A DNA stretch of 64,000 bases, taken from the NCBI RefSeq assembly GCF_002209535.1, contig NZ_NJIG01000023.1:1-64000 (forward strand), given 5' to 3'. The position numbers and the translations under genes are program-made. This DNA is from Achromobacter marplatensis (GTDB taxonomy: Bacteria > Pseudomonadota > Gammaproteobacteria > Burkholderiales > Burkholderiaceae_B). The number at the start of each line of letters is the position of its first letter. Position 1 is the first letter of the stretch. The notes beneath the pieces are model-generated. The model made no database searches. It saw only the letters and a list, made by a program, of their open reading frames with translations, and was not told the origin of the DNA. This document shows positions 9,346 through 19,558 of this stretch, in pieces.

Positions 9346-9696
9346 GGATGCTGGGAGGGTGCATGGGGCGGGTAAGACCTGGATGGCGGGAAACTGCTAA
9401 GGAAGGCGCAGCGGGGCAATTGTCGCCCCAATGCGTCGGCTTGCTCCAGCCCCCACCTGTGGATAACTTTGGGGAAAAGGCTGGGGCAACGTCAAGATTT
9501 GGAATAAGCGTAGATTGCGCACGCTGTTGCAATCCGGTGGAAAACTGGTTTTTTGTCTATTAAAACAAAGACTTAAACAGCCTTCCAAGATTGTAAACTA
9601 GCTTCTAAAGGGTTTTCCCCGAGCAAAATCTTGCTGTGCACAAGTGTCCGCCGGGGCCCTCAAACTTCGGCCCTTTGGACCGAAGCGTTCACTCAC
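9346..9696. other. Gap between hemE and priA with DnaA box and AT-rich tract
   Basis: No gene is supported in this 351-bp stretch. It holds a perfect DnaA box (TTATCCACA on the minus strand, 9458-9466), a one-mismatch box (TTGTGCACA, minus strand, 9635-9643) and a markedly AT-rich tract at about 9540-9612 in otherwise GC-rich DNA. It presumably contains the priA promoter. A small imperfect stem (CTTCGG 9665-9670 with CCGAAG 9680-9685) follows hemE without a T-run. Confidence 0.6.
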
Positions 9697-10770
9697 TTAC
9701 CCCCGCAGCAAGCGGCTGTGTTGGTGGACTTCGTCGACCAATTCCGCTACTGCTTCCGGCGGCGTAAACCGCGAAATGCCGTGTCCCAGGTTGAACACGT
9801 GGCCGCCCTTGCCCACCGGGCCGAAGGCGTCCAGCACGCGGCGGGCTTCCGTACGAATGGCGGACGCGCCGCCGAACAACGCCATCGGGTCCAGGTTGCC
9901 CTGGAAGGCCACGGAGTCGCCCGTGCGGCGGCGGGCCGCAGCCAGGTCCACCGTCCAGTCCAGGCCTACCGCGTCGCAGCCGCAAGCCGCGATTTGCTCG
10001 AGCCACTGGCCGCCGCCCTTGGTGAAGACAATGACCGGCACGCGCCGGCCTTCGTGCTCGCGGGTCAGGCCGTCCACGACCTTCTTTGTGTACGCCAGCG
10101 AGAACTGCTGGAACAGGCCATCGGCCAGCACCCCGCCCCAGCTGTCGAACAACATGACGGCTTGCGCGCCAGCGGCGATCTGCGCGTTCAGGTACTGCAG
10201 CGTGGCTTCGGCGTTGATTTCCAGGATGCGGTGCAGCAGATCCGGACGCGAATACAGCATCGTCTTGATCAGGCGGTAGTCGTCGCTGCCCTGCCCTTCG
10301 ACCATGTAGCAGGCGATGGTGAACGGGCTGCCGGCAAAGCCGATCAGCGGCACCTTGCCGTCCAGTTCGCGGCGGATGACGCTGACCGCGTCGAATACGT
10401 AGCGCAGCTTGTCCATGTCGGGCACGGCAAGGCGCGCCACGTCGTCCTCGGTACGCACCGGGCGGGCAAAGCGCGGGCCCTCGCCTTCGGCGAAATCCAG
10501 GCCCAGGCCCATCGCATGCGGCACGGTCAGGATGTCCGAGAACAGGATGGCCGCATCCAGGTCGAAACGCTCGAGCGGCTGCAATGTGACTTCCATCGCG
10601 TAGTCCGGATTCTGAGCCAGGCCCATGAAAGAGCCTGCCCGGGCGCGCGTCGCGCGGTATTCGGGCAGGTAGCGACCCGCCTGGCGCATCAGCCAGATCG
10701 GGGTATAGGGCACGGGCTCGCGCAAGAGCGAGCGCAAGAACACATCGTTCTTCAAGCTGGAAGCAGACAC
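9697..10770 (-). CDS. hemE: Uroporphyrinogen decarboxylase
   Basis: HemE removes four acetate carboxyl groups from uroporphyrinogen III to give coproporphyrinogen III in heme synthesis. The 357-residue length is standard. The N-terminal RQAGRYLPEYR signature (about 29-39), the FSDILTVPHAMGLGL block and the GFAGSPFTIACYMVEG signature are all present and intact. It follows the Fis-type regulator on the minus strand after about 150 bases and is followed by the priA gap. No clear terminator is seen after it. Confidence 0.95.
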   Translation of the reverse strand: MSASSLKNDVFLRSLLREPVPYTPIWLMRQAGRYLPEYRATRARAGSFMGLAQNPDYAMEVTLQPLERFDLDAAILFSDILTVPHAMGLGLDFAEGEGPRFARPVRTEDDVARLAVPDMDKLRYVFDAVSVIRRELDGKVPLIGFAGSPFTIACYMVEGQGSDDYRLIKTMLYSRPDLLHRILEINAEATLQYLNAQIAAGAQAVMLFDSWGGVLADGLFQQFSLAYTKKVVDGLTREHEGRRVPVIVFTKGGGQWLEQIAACGCDAVGLDWTVDLAAARRRTGDSVAFQGNLDPMALFGGASAIRTEARRVLDAFGPVGKGGHVFNLGHGISRFTPPEAVAELVDEVHQHSRLLRG

Positions 10771-10924
10771 GACTATCCTCGATGATCGGAAGCCGTGATT
10801 TTACTTCCCCAAGCTGACAAGGCGCGCCAGGCCGGCAGACCCGGCTTGCTTGGGCGCAAGTCGGCGGCAGTTCTGCCGGGCATTTCAACTTTTTCGGCGG
10901 CGGCGCGGGGTGATCCCCGGTATT

Positions 10925-11884
10925 TCAATACTCCGTCCGACGCGCCAACGCCGCCTGCCGATACGGCGCGGCCTCGATGCCGTGCTTGCGCATCAGCGCC
11001 CAGAATGCGCGCCGATGCTTGTCGCAGGCCCGGGCGGCCTGCGCCACGTTGCCGCCGTGGCGTGACAACGCGTGACGAATGTAGTCCTGCTCGAAACCGT
11101 CCACCACCCGCGACTTGGCCACGCGGAACGCCTCCTGCGCCGGCAGGCGCCGTGCCTCGCGCATGCCGGCCGCGGCCTGTTCGACAAGTTCTGCCGGCAA
11201 CCGCGGGCGAGCCACCTCGTGCGCTGCGGCTTCTGACCCGCCCGGATAACTGGCCGCCGGTTCCCGCACACTGGCGCGCGGCGGCTGGCGCCACACGGCG
11301 GGCCGCACCATCCGGTCCAGGCGCACCCGCATGCTTTCCAGGCAGGCGGGCTGCGCGATGAAGTCCGCCACGCCTAAGCCCAGCAGGTCTTCGATGGCGG
11401 GGGCCTTCATGTCGTCCATCAGCAGCAGGATAGGCGTCGTCAGCGCGGTGCCTGCCTGAGCCAGGGCCATGCGCGCCCACGCGACCGTGGACGGCGTCAC
11501 AGGCAGGATGCAGCCGTCATAGCGCTTGAGCGATATCGCCAGGCGCGCGAGCACCTGAACGTCCTGCAGCGGATGTGGGTGGACGCCCGTGCCGTGCGCA
11601 GGAGCCGCGAGAAGCTCGGCATTGGCCTCCGCTGCGTGTGTGCGAACCAGCGGCACCAGGTGCAGTCGGATCCGCGTCAGCCGGGCTTGATGCCGGGCGA
11701 CCCAATCGCGCATGGCGCCTTCATGGCCCGGCGCCAGCAGCACCCCGCAATCCAGGACTTCTCGCACGCTTTCCCCTTTGGCTAAGTAGGCAAAGTTGAA
11801 GGCTACTGTCGTGCAAGCCGCGTCGCCATTCGTAGTGAACGCATTGCGGTCGCCCCCGCACCCGGGCACATGATGCGCGGGCAT
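10925..11884 (-). CDS. Regulator with receiver-like and Fis DNA-binding domains
   Basis: The last 45 residues form a Fis-type helix-turn-helix (YIRHALSRHGGNVAQAARACDKHRRAFWALMRKHG). The preceding region, about residues 80-190, resembles a response-regulator receiver (TPILLLMDDMKAP, LLGLGVADFIAQPACLESM). The conserved phospho-acceptor aspartate is not visible after the first core strand (YDGCILPVTPS), and the usual lysine of the K-P pair is glutamine (AQP), so it may be a non-phosphorylated pseudo-receiver. There is no AAA+ domain. The start at 11884 lies just past the atp operon terminator; starts at 11899 or 11914 would fall inside that hairpin. Its targets are unknown. Confidence 0.7.
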   Translation of the reverse strand: MPAHHVPGCGGDRNAFTTNGDAACTTVAFNFAYLAKGESVREVLDCGVLLAPGHEGAMRDWVARHQARLTRIRLHLVPLVRTHAAEANAELLAAPAHGTGVHPHPLQDVQVLARLAISLKRYDGCILPVTPSTVAWARMALAQAGTALTTPILLLMDDMKAPAIEDLLGLGVADFIAQPACLESMRVRLDRMVRPAVWRQPPRASVREPAASYPGGSEAAAHEVARPRLPAELVEQAAAGMREARRLPAQEAFRVAKSRVVDGFEQDYIRHALSRHGGNVAQAARACDKHRRAFWALMRKHGIEAAPYRQAALARRTEY

Positions 11885-11900
11885 GAAACGCGCGAGCATG

Positions 11901-11928
11901 AAAAAAGCGGCCATTGGCCGCTTTTTCC
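11901..11928 (-). terminator. Terminator of the ATP synthase operon
   Basis: A perfect 11-bp stem (11902-11912 with 11916-11926) with a 3-base loop has A/T tracts on both flanks. It lies about 35 bases beyond the atpC stop. On the minus strand it ends in a U-run, and it should terminate atpIBEFHAGDC transcripts. Confidence 0.88.
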
Positions 11929-11963
11929 AATCCGGAGCGAACCCCGGGGTATTGCTTTGCCGC

Positions 11964-12389
11964 TTAGTGCGAACGACCGCCTTGGCGCAGCTTGCGCGCC
12001 GCGATGGCTTGCGCAGCCAGCATGGCGAGTTCCGCTTCGACGACAGCGATGTCAGCCTTGTCCTTGGCGTTCGCAAGGGCCTCTTCGGCCTTCTTGCGAG
12101 CTTCCAGGGCACGGGCTTCGTCCAGGTCGGCGGCACGGATAGCCGTGTCGGCCAGAACCGTCACGCTGCCCGGCTGCACTTCCAGAATGCCCCCGGCGAC
12201 GAAGATGTTTTCCTCGCCTTGGTCGGCACGAACGATCTTGACCGTCCCGGGGCGTATGCGCGAAATCAGCGGGGTGTGGCCGGGCAGAATGCCCAGTTCA
12301 CCCGCTTCGCCAGGCAGCACCACGAACTTCGCCTCACCGGAGAAGATCGCTTCCTCTGCGCTGACGACATCCACATGCAGGGTAGCCAT
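11964..12389 (-). CDS. atpC: ATP synthase F1 epsilon subunit
   Basis: This is the central-stalk epsilon subunit, which couples and regulates F1. The 141-residue protein shows the N-terminal beta-sandwich (MATLHVDVVSAEEAIFSGEA, GELGILPGHTPLI) and the C-terminal two-helix arm rich in alanine and lysine (from about residue 88). It is the last gene of the atp operon, nine bases after atpD, and is followed by the operon terminator. Confidence 0.96.
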   Translation of the reverse strand: MATLHVDVVSAEEAIFSGEAKFVVLPGEAGELGILPGHTPLISRIRPGTVKIVRADQGEENIFVAGGILEVQPGSVTVLADTAIRAADLDEARALEARKKAEEALANAKDKADIAVVEAELAMLAAQAIAARKLRQGGRSH

Positions 12390-12398
12390 ATCGGTTCC

Positions 12399-13802
12399 TT
12401 ATTGCAGTTTCTTGGCCTTCTCGAAGGCCTCGTCGATCGAACCGACCATGTAGAAGGCCTGTTCCGGCAGGGCATCGCACTCGCCGTTCACGATCATCTT
12501 GAAACCACGGATGGTTTCGGCCAGCGGAACGTACTTGCCGGGCGAGCCGGTGAACACTTCAGCAACGTGGAACGGCTGCGACAGGAAACGCTGGATCTTA
12601 CGAGCGCGGGCCACGGCCTGCTTGTCTTCCGGCGACAGTTCGTCCATACCCAGAATCGCGATAATGTCGCGCAGTTCCTTGTAGCGCTGCAGCGTTTGCT
12701 GCACGCCACGAGCCACGGCGTAGTGCTCTTCGCCGACGACTTGCGGGTCTAGCTGGCGGCTGGACGAATCCAGCGGGTCCACGGCCGGGTAGATACCCAG
12801 CGAAGCGATGTCACGCGACAGCACGACGGTGGAGTCCAAATGCTGGAAGGTCGTGGCAGGCGACGGGTCGGTCAAGTCATCCGCAGGGACGTACACGGCC
12901 TGGATCGAGGTGATCGAGCCCGTCTTGGTCGACGTGATGCGCTCTTGCAGCTTGCCCATTTCTTCAGCCAGCGTGGGCTGATAACCCACGGCCGACGGCA
13001 TACGGCCCAGCAGTGCGGACACTTCGGTACCGGCCAGCGTGTAGCGGTAGATGTTGTCCACGAAGAACAGGATGTCGCGGCCTTCGTCACGGAACTTCTC
13101 GGCCATCGTCAGGCCGGTCAGCGCCACGCGCAGACGGTTGCCCGGGGGTTCGTTCATCTGACCGAACACCATCGCGACCTTGTCCAGAACGTTCGACTCT
13201 TCCATTTCGTGGTAGAAGTCGTTGCCTTCGCGGGTACGCTCACCCACGCCGGCAAACACCGACAAACCGCTGTGCTGCTTAGCGATGTTGTTGATGAGTT
13301 CCATCATGTTCACGGTCTTGCCCACGCCGGCGCCGCCGAACAGGCCGACCTTGCCGCCCTTTGCGAACGGGCAGACCAAGTCAATAACCTTGATGCCGGT
13401 TTCCAGCAGTTCCACCGACGGCGACAGTTCGTCGAAGCGGGGAGCGCTTTGGTGGATGCCACGCTTTTCTTCGTGTTGGATCGGGCCGGCTTCGTCGATG
13501 GGACGACCCAGCACGTCCATGATGCGGCCCAGCGTGCCGGTGCCGACCGGCACCGAGATCGGGGCGCCCGTGCCGGTGACCTTCATGCCGCGGCGCAGGC
13601 CGTCGCTGGAGCCCAGCGCAATGGTACGCACCACGCCGTCGCCCAACTGTTGCTGCACTTCGAGCGTCAGACCCTTTTCGGCGAACGAGGAGGACTCGTC
13701 GTCGGCCAGAGTAAGCGCTTCATAAATCTTGGGCATGTGATCGCGGGGGAACTGAATATCCACCACGGCGCCGATGCACTGAACGATGGTTCCGTTGCTC
13801 AT
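12399..13802 (-). CDS. atpD: ATP synthase F1 beta subunit
   Basis: This is the catalytic nucleotide-binding subunit of F1. The 467-residue protein carries Walker A GGAGVGKT, the GERTREGND segment with the catalytic glutamate, Walker B DILFFVDNIYR, and the C-terminal DELSPEDK stretch corresponding to the DELSEED lever. The Walker B region reads FVDNIYRYT, where many family members have IDNIFRFT. All catalytic features appear intact. It lies between atpG and atpC. Confidence 0.97.
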   Translation of the reverse strand: MSNGTIVQCIGAVVDIQFPRDHMPKIYEALTLADDESSSFAEKGLTLEVQQQLGDGVVRTIALGSSDGLRRGMKVTGTGAPISVPVGTGTLGRIMDVLGRPIDEAGPIQHEEKRGIHQSAPRFDELSPSVELLETGIKVIDLVCPFAKGGKVGLFGGAGVGKTVNMMELINNIAKQHSGLSVFAGVGERTREGNDFYHEMEESNVLDKVAMVFGQMNEPPGNRLRVALTGLTMAEKFRDEGRDILFFVDNIYRYTLAGTEVSALLGRMPSAVGYQPTLAEEMGKLQERITSTKTGSITSIQAVYVPADDLTDPSPATTFQHLDSTVVLSRDIASLGIYPAVDPLDSSSRQLDPQVVGEEHYAVARGVQQTLQRYKELRDIIAILGMDELSPEDKQAVARARKIQRFLSQPFHVAEVFTGSPGKYVPLAETIRGFKMIVNGECDALPEQAFYMVGSIDEAFEKAKKLQ

Positions 13803-13844
13803 GTCGATTCCTTGCTTGATAGCTTTAGATGGGAGCTGCCTGCC

Positions 13845-14750
13845 TTAAACGGCGGCAGCGCCCCCTACGATTTCCGAAATTTCTTTGGTGATCGCGGCCT
13901 GACGGGTCTTGTTGTAGACCAGTTGCAGCTCTCCGATGACCTTCTTGGCGTTGTCCGACGCCGCCTTCATGGCGACCATCCGGGCCGACTGCTCCGAAGC
14001 CATGTTCTCGGCCACGGCTTGATACAGCAGGCCTTCAACGTAACGCTGCAGCAGGTCGTCGATCACGCTACGGGCGTCGGGTTCGTAGATGTAATCCCAG
14101 CTGTAGTCCGACTTCACTTCCGACGTCTTGGCCAGGCTTTCAGCACCCGTCTGGTACGGATCTTCCAAACCACTGGCCAACGGCAGCAGACGCAAGAACA
14201 GCGGCTCCTGCTTCATCGTATTGACGAAGCGGGTCGATGCCACGTACAGCGCGTCGATGCGGCCATCCAGGTAGGCGTCCAGCTGCACCTTGATCGCGCC
14301 CAGCAGGCGGTCCAGTTGCGGCTTGTCGCCCAGTTGCACTTCCTGGGAAACCAGTTTGGCGCCGATACGGGTCAGCACACCCACGCCCTTATTGCCGAAA
14401 GCGGTCGCTTGCACGGCGATGCCGTTTTTCTCGAACTCTTTCAGCTTGCCCAACGTCACACGAGTGATGTTGGTGTTCAAGCCGCCGCACAAACCCTTGT
14501 CAGTCGTCACCATGACCACGCCGACCGCTTTGATTTCGCGTTCGACCAGGTACGGGTGGCTGTACTCGGGGTTGGCCTGCATCAGGTGCGCAGCAATCTC
14601 GCGCACCTTGGTGGCGTACGGACGACCAGCACGCATCCGTTCCTGCGCCTTGCGCATTTTGGATGCGGCGACCATTTCCATCGCCTTGGTGATCTTGCGC
14701 GTGTTTTGCACGCTCTTGATCTTGGTTCGGATTTCCTTAATTCCGGGCAT
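13845..14750 (-). CDS. atpG: ATP synthase F1 gamma subunit
   Basis: This is the rotating central shaft. The 301-residue protein begins MPGIKEIRTKIKSVQNTRKITKAMEMVAASKM, the conserved N-terminal helix (shown by its start and the KITKAMEMVA core). It ends with the matching C-terminal coiled-coil (ARMVAMKAASDNAKKVIGEL, YNKTRQAAITKEISEIVGGA). These two helices form the coiled coil inside the alpha3beta3 ring. Upstream, the gap to atpA holds nested inverted repeats. Confidence 0.96.
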   Translation of the reverse strand: MPGIKEIRTKIKSVQNTRKITKAMEMVAASKMRKAQERMRAGRPYATKVREIAAHLMQANPEYSHPYLVEREIKAVGVVMVTTDKGLCGGLNTNITRVTLGKLKEFEKNGIAVQATAFGNKGVGVLTRIGAKLVSQEVQLGDKPQLDRLLGAIKVQLDAYLDGRIDALYVASTRFVNTMKQEPLFLRLLPLASGLEDPYQTGAESLAKTSEVKSDYSWDYIYEPDARSVIDDLLQRYVEGLLYQAVAENMASEQSARMVAMKAASDNAKKVIGELQLVYNKTRQAAITKEISEIVGGAAAV

Positions 14751-14769
14751 TGCGCTTTCCTGTGAAGAC

Positions 14770-14845
14770 TGGCCGATGGGTTCCGCTCACGCCTCAACCA
14801 TCCGGTAAGGATGGGTGAGGCGTTGCAGACGCCTAACCCATCACT
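14770..14845. repeat. Nested inverted repeats in the atpA-atpG gap
   Basis: ACGCCTCAACCATCC (14789-14803) is the reverse complement, with one mismatch, of GGATGGGTGAGGCGT (14809-14823). The latter can instead pair with ACGCCTAACCCATC (14828-14841). Another GATGGGT occurs at 14775-14781. The shared arm means the atp mRNA could form one of two competing hairpins here. The ATGGGTGA core recurs in the element after ttcA (33047-33094). Confidence 0.65.
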
Positions 14846-14848
14846 TTC

Positions 14849-16390
<1,542 letters not shown>

Positions 16391-16418
16391 ATTGACTCCT
16401 GGAATCCTGTTAGTTGCC

Positions 16419-16958
16419 TTAAGCGGCGAGCTGATCGCGCATGCGGACCAATTGGGCTTGTACGGAAGTATCGAGCACCTGGTCACCGACAGCCACGCGC
16501 ACGCCGCCGATCAACGACTTGTCGACGGTGACGTTGGGCTTGAGCTTGAGGCCGAATTTTTGTTCGAGCGCGGCAACCAGTTCTTTGACCTGGTCGTCGC
16601 TCAGTTCGAACGCGCTGGTGATTTCCGCCTGCGCCGTGCCCTCGTGACGATTCCGCAGCACCACGAATTGCGTGGCGATGTCGGGCAGCAGCAGCAGTCG
16701 GTCGTTTTCAACCAGCAGCTCGATGAAATTACGGGCGGCCTGCGGCAGTTCGACCTTGATCAGGCCGGAAAACAGCTCAACGCGCTGCTTGTCGCCCAGA
16801 CGCGGGTCGGCCATGGCCTCGCGCACGTCGGGGTTGGAGGCGACCTGCGACATTTCGCTGACCAGGTCGGCCCAAGCCGGCAAGCCGGCCTTGTCGTCGC
16901 GCGCTGCGCTGAAGAGCGCTTCAGCGTAGGGACGGGCAACAGTGGAAAGTTCAGCCAT
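16419..16958 (-). CDS. atpH: ATP synthase F1 delta subunit
   Basis: This is the peripheral-stalk cap that binds alpha and subunit b. The 179-residue protein has the conserved start (MAELSTVARPYAEALFSAAR) and the C-terminal block LKLKPNVTVDKSLIGGVRVAVGD (core VDKSLIGGVRV) found in delta/OSCP proteins. It lies 12 bases after atpF and 28 bases before atpA. Confidence 0.95.
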   Translation of the reverse strand: MAELSTVARPYAEALFSAARDDKAGLPAWADLVSEMSQVASNPDVREAMADPRLGDKQRVELFSGLIKVELPQAARNFIELLVENDRLLLLPDIATQFVVLRNRHEGTAQAEITSAFELSDDQVKELVAALEQKFGLKLKPNVTVDKSLIGGVRVAVGDQVLDTSVQAQLVRMRDQLAA

Positions 16959-16970
16959 GACGGTCCCGGA

Positions 16971-17441
16971 TTAAAGCTGCGCGCGAAGCTGGTTCAGCAG
17001 CTCGGCGTGGGCGCGGGCGTCAACCTCGCGCTTGAGGATCTGTTCAGCACCCTTGACAGCCAACGCGGCAACGTCGTCGCGCAGCGAGTCACGAGCGCGC
17101 TGAACTTCCTGCGCGGCATCTTGAGCTGCTTGAGCCACGATACGGGCGCGTTCAGCTTCCGCTTCACGGCGGGCTTGCTCGATCAGGGAGGCGGCTTGCT
17201 TTTCGGCCTCGATGATGCGGGCGTGGTTTTCGGACTTGGCAGAAGCCTCGATAAGACTGACACGCGCCTGGGCTTGAGCCAAGTCGGCTTTGCCCTTCTC
17301 GGCGGCGGCAAGGCCGTCGGCGATTTTTTGGCGGCGCTCGTCCATCGCCTTCGTCAGAGGAGGCCACACGAATTTCATCGTGAACCAGCCCAGAACGAAG
17401 AACACGAGCATCTGGAAAATGATCGTCGCGTTCAGATTCAC
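16971..17441 (-). CDS. atpF: ATP synthase Fo subunit b
   Basis: This is the membrane-anchored peripheral stalk. The start is GTG at 17441, giving MNLNATIIFQMLVFFVLGWF and 156 residues, the same length as E. coli; SD AAAGGA lies 6-8 bases upstream. A single N-terminal membrane helix is followed by a long charged alpha-helical stalk. No ATG gives the right N-terminus, so the GTG start is well supported by homology. Confidence 0.95.
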   Translation of the reverse strand: MNLNATIIFQMLVFFVLGWFTMKFVWPPLTKAMDERRQKIADGLAAAEKGKADLAQAQARVSLIEASAKSENHARIIEAEKQAASLIEQARREAEAERARIVAQAAQDAAQEVQRARDSLRDDVAALAVKGAEQILKREVDARAHAELLNQLRAQL

Positions 17442-17585
17442 GGTCGTTCCTTTAACACCTTGCGGCTCCGACCGCACCCGGAAAGGGGCGTCACGGAGCA
17501 CTCGATACTTTGCTGACCGGCGATGGGACTTGCGCCCTCATCGCCGCCAGCGTCATGACCCGCCTATTCGCCGGCGGGCGCTGCC

Positions 17586-17828
17586 TTAGCCGACGAACGG
17601 GTTGGCGAAGGCGAACAGCATGGCAATACCCACGCCGATCAGGAATGCCGCGTCGATCAGGCCAGCCAGCAGGAACATCTTCGTTTGCAGAGCGTTCATC
17701 AGCTCAGGCTGACGAGCCGAAGCTTCCAGATACTTGCCGCCCATCAGTGCGATGCCGATGCAAGCGCCGATAGCACCCAAACCGATGATGAGACCGCAAG
17801 CGAGGGCAACGAAAGCGACGTTGGTCAT
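17586..17828 (-). CDS. atpE: ATP synthase Fo subunit c
   Basis: This is the ring-forming proteolipid. The 80-residue protein has two membrane helices joined by the polar loop ASARQPE (about 36-42). The ion-binding carboxylate is D59 in LLAGLIDAAFLIGVG. The residues next to it are alanines rather than the Glu/Ser/Thr pattern of sodium-binding c subunits, so it should be proton-coupled (inference from the family rule). Confidence 0.96.
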   Translation of the reverse strand: MTNVAFVALACGLIIGLGAIGACIGIALMGGKYLEASARQPELMNALQTKMFLLAGLIDAAFLIGVGIAMLFAFANPFVG

Positions 17829-17946
17829 GACAACTCCTTGGTTAGAAATCTGAAGTCAAAAATTGAAAAATAAGGGGTACAGCTCAATGCAAGATAATCT
17901 TGCTATCCCACGCTGGCCGGGTGGCCAGCGCAGGAAATTCGGGGGA

Positions 17947-18828
17947 TCAGTGGCCTTCGTGTGCCTGGCCGAGATACACCAGCGTCAGCATCATGAAGAT
18001 GAAGGCCTGCAGAAGAACGATCAGGATGTGGAAGATCGCCCAGATGGAGCCGGCCAGGATGTGGCCGATTCCCAAGCCGATGCTGGCACCGTTGAAGCCG
18101 GTCCAGGCGCCGCCCAGGAGGGCGATCAGCATGAAAATCAGTTCGCCGGCGAACATGTTGCCGAACAACCGCATGCCCAGCGACACGGACTTGGCGGCGT
18201 ATTCGATCAGGTTCAGCAGCAGGTTGAACGGGGCCAGCACGACGGCGCCCAGGCCATGCGCATGGAACGGCGCGGTGAACAGTTCTTTGACGAAGCCGCC
18301 CGGGTGCTTGATCTTGATGCCGTAGTAGAACATCAGCAGCAGCACGCCCAGCGACATGCCCATCGGCACGTTCAGGTCGGCGGTCGGCAGAATGCGGTGG
18401 TAATAGAGGGGATCGCCGTGTTCCGCACCCAGGCCGGTCAGGCGCCAGATGGAGGGCAACAGGTCAACCGGCAGCAAGTCCAGCGCGTTCATCAGGATGA
18501 TCCAGAGGAACACGGTGAGCGCCAGCGGGGCGATGAAAAGACGGCTCTTGGCGTTGTGGACGATGCCCTTGGCCTGGTCGTCGACCATGTCGACGATCAT
18601 TTCCACGAAAGCCTGGAAGCGGGTCGGCACGCCACTGGTGGCGCGGCGAGCAGCGCGCCACAGGAAGAAAATCACGATCAGACCCATCAGGCCGGACCAG
18701 AACAACGAGTCGTAATTGATGATGTCGAACTGAGCAATTGCGCTCTGTTTCTCACCGGTATTGTTCAGATGCACCAGGTGATGCTGAATATACGCGGACT
18801 GAGGCGACACGTCGCTGGCAGCAGCCAT
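17947..18828 (-). CDS. atpB: ATP synthase Fo subunit a
   Basis: This membrane subunit provides the proton half-channels. The 293-residue protein has several hydrophobic helices and the conserved helix with the essential arginine (AKSVSLGMRLFGNMFAGEL). It lies between atpI and atpE on the minus strand. Confidence 0.95.
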   Translation of the reverse strand: MAAASDVSPQSAYIQHHLVHLNNTGEKQSAIAQFDIINYDSLFWSGLMGLIVIFFLWRAARRATSGVPTRFQAFVEMIVDMVDDQAKGIVHNAKSRLFIAPLALTVFLWIILMNALDLLPVDLLPSIWRLTGLGAEHGDPLYYHRILPTADLNVPMGMSLGVLLLMFYYGIKIKHPGGFVKELFTAPFHAHGLGAVVLAPFNLLLNLIEYAAKSVSLGMRLFGNMFAGELIFMLIALLGGAWTGFNGASIGLGIGHILAGSIWAIFHILIVLLQAFIFMMLTLVYLGQAHEGH

Positions 18829-18915
18829 TTGAATCCTACCCTATTTGCTGTATGCCCGAACCCTTGCGAGCCGGACGATTCCACGATCACGTTTGCCGCT
18901 ACTGACTACTCGGCG

Positions 18916-19386
18916 CTAAGACAACTTGCGGAACATCAAAAGCAGGAGGTAACCCTTCAATGTGAGTATCAGACCGAGCAATGCAGCGGGCCACACCAGG
19001 GTGTCCTGCGCCACACGCGAAAGCCCCCACAACAGCAATGCCGTTGCGAACAACTTGATCAACTCACCAGAGAGAAAGGTAAAGGGACTGGCTCGACCGG
19101 CACGAACGCTGACAACCAGGCGCAATGCGAACAACGCATTGGGTATGAAATACGCTCCCGCCCCCGCCAGCGCCGACCAACCAGCCGCTGCCCCTCCGAC
19201 AACCCCCGCAATTACTGCTGCTGCGAGCCCCATGGCGCCTTGCGCCGCCAATGCCAACAGGAGCCCGCGGCTAGCTTGAGCATTCAGCGCCGCGCGATCC
19301 GCGTCGCTGAGAACCAGAACCTTGTCCATCTCGTCCTGGTCCAACAAACCCTGTTGCACATGTTGCATCGAGTTCTGCTGCATCAA
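18916..19386 (-). CDS. atpI: ATP synthase accessory protein I
   Basis: This small membrane protein assists c-ring assembly and is dispensable in studied bacteria. The 156-residue protein has a polar N-terminal tail of about 40 residues, then four hydrophobic segments (LLLALAAQGAMGLAAAVIAGV, YFIPNALFALRLVV, FATALLLWGL, LLGLILTLKGYLLLLMF as separate stretches). It is the first gene of the atp operon. A second in-frame ATG lies close downstream of the chosen start. Confidence 0.85.
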   Translation of the reverse strand: MMQQNSMQHVQQGLLDQDEMDKVLVLSDADRAALNAQASRGLLLALAAQGAMGLAAAVIAGVVGGAAAGWSALAGAGAYFIPNALFALRLVVSVRAGRASPFTFLSGELIKLFATALLLWGLSRVAQDTLVWPAALLGLILTLKGYLLLLMFRKLS

Positions 19387-19516
19387 ACTTCCCCGCTGTA
19401 CTTCTTGCCCCTATCAGAACCGGCGTGCCCGCACTTGAAACCTGATGCTTTGTCCTTACATAAGTCAAAGGCACCGCTTTCAGTACGCGCTAGTGTCTGG
19501 CTTCGGCTTGCCTGGG

Positions 19517-19558
19517 TTCGCCTTTCAGCGTTTGCCTTTCAGCGTTCGCCTATTCAGC
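19517..19558. repeat. Three tandem 14-base repeats
   Basis: The units TTCGCCTTTCAGCG (19517-19530), TTTGCCTTTCAGCG (19531-19544) and TTCGCCTATTCAGC (19545-19558) follow each other directly; the third is more diverged. CTTTTCAGCATCCG follows shortly after. They lie in the presumed untranslated leader of the atp operon. Confidence 0.6.

Noticed and set aside
9458..9643. Chromosomal origin of replication in the hemE-priA gap
   Set aside because: Only one perfect DnaA box was found, no dnaA, dnaN or parAB is present, and highly expressed genes on the right run toward the site.
11884..12136. An extended start for the Fis-type regulator reaching into atpC
   Set aside because: The extension is antisense-like to atpC on a shared strand segment and spans the operon terminator; the start at 11884 is more plausible.
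12840..14765. A 641-codon plus-strand frame opposite atpD and atpG
   Set aside because: It lies fully antisense to well-identified ATP synthase genes and is rich in His, Arg and Gly as expected for a shadow frame.
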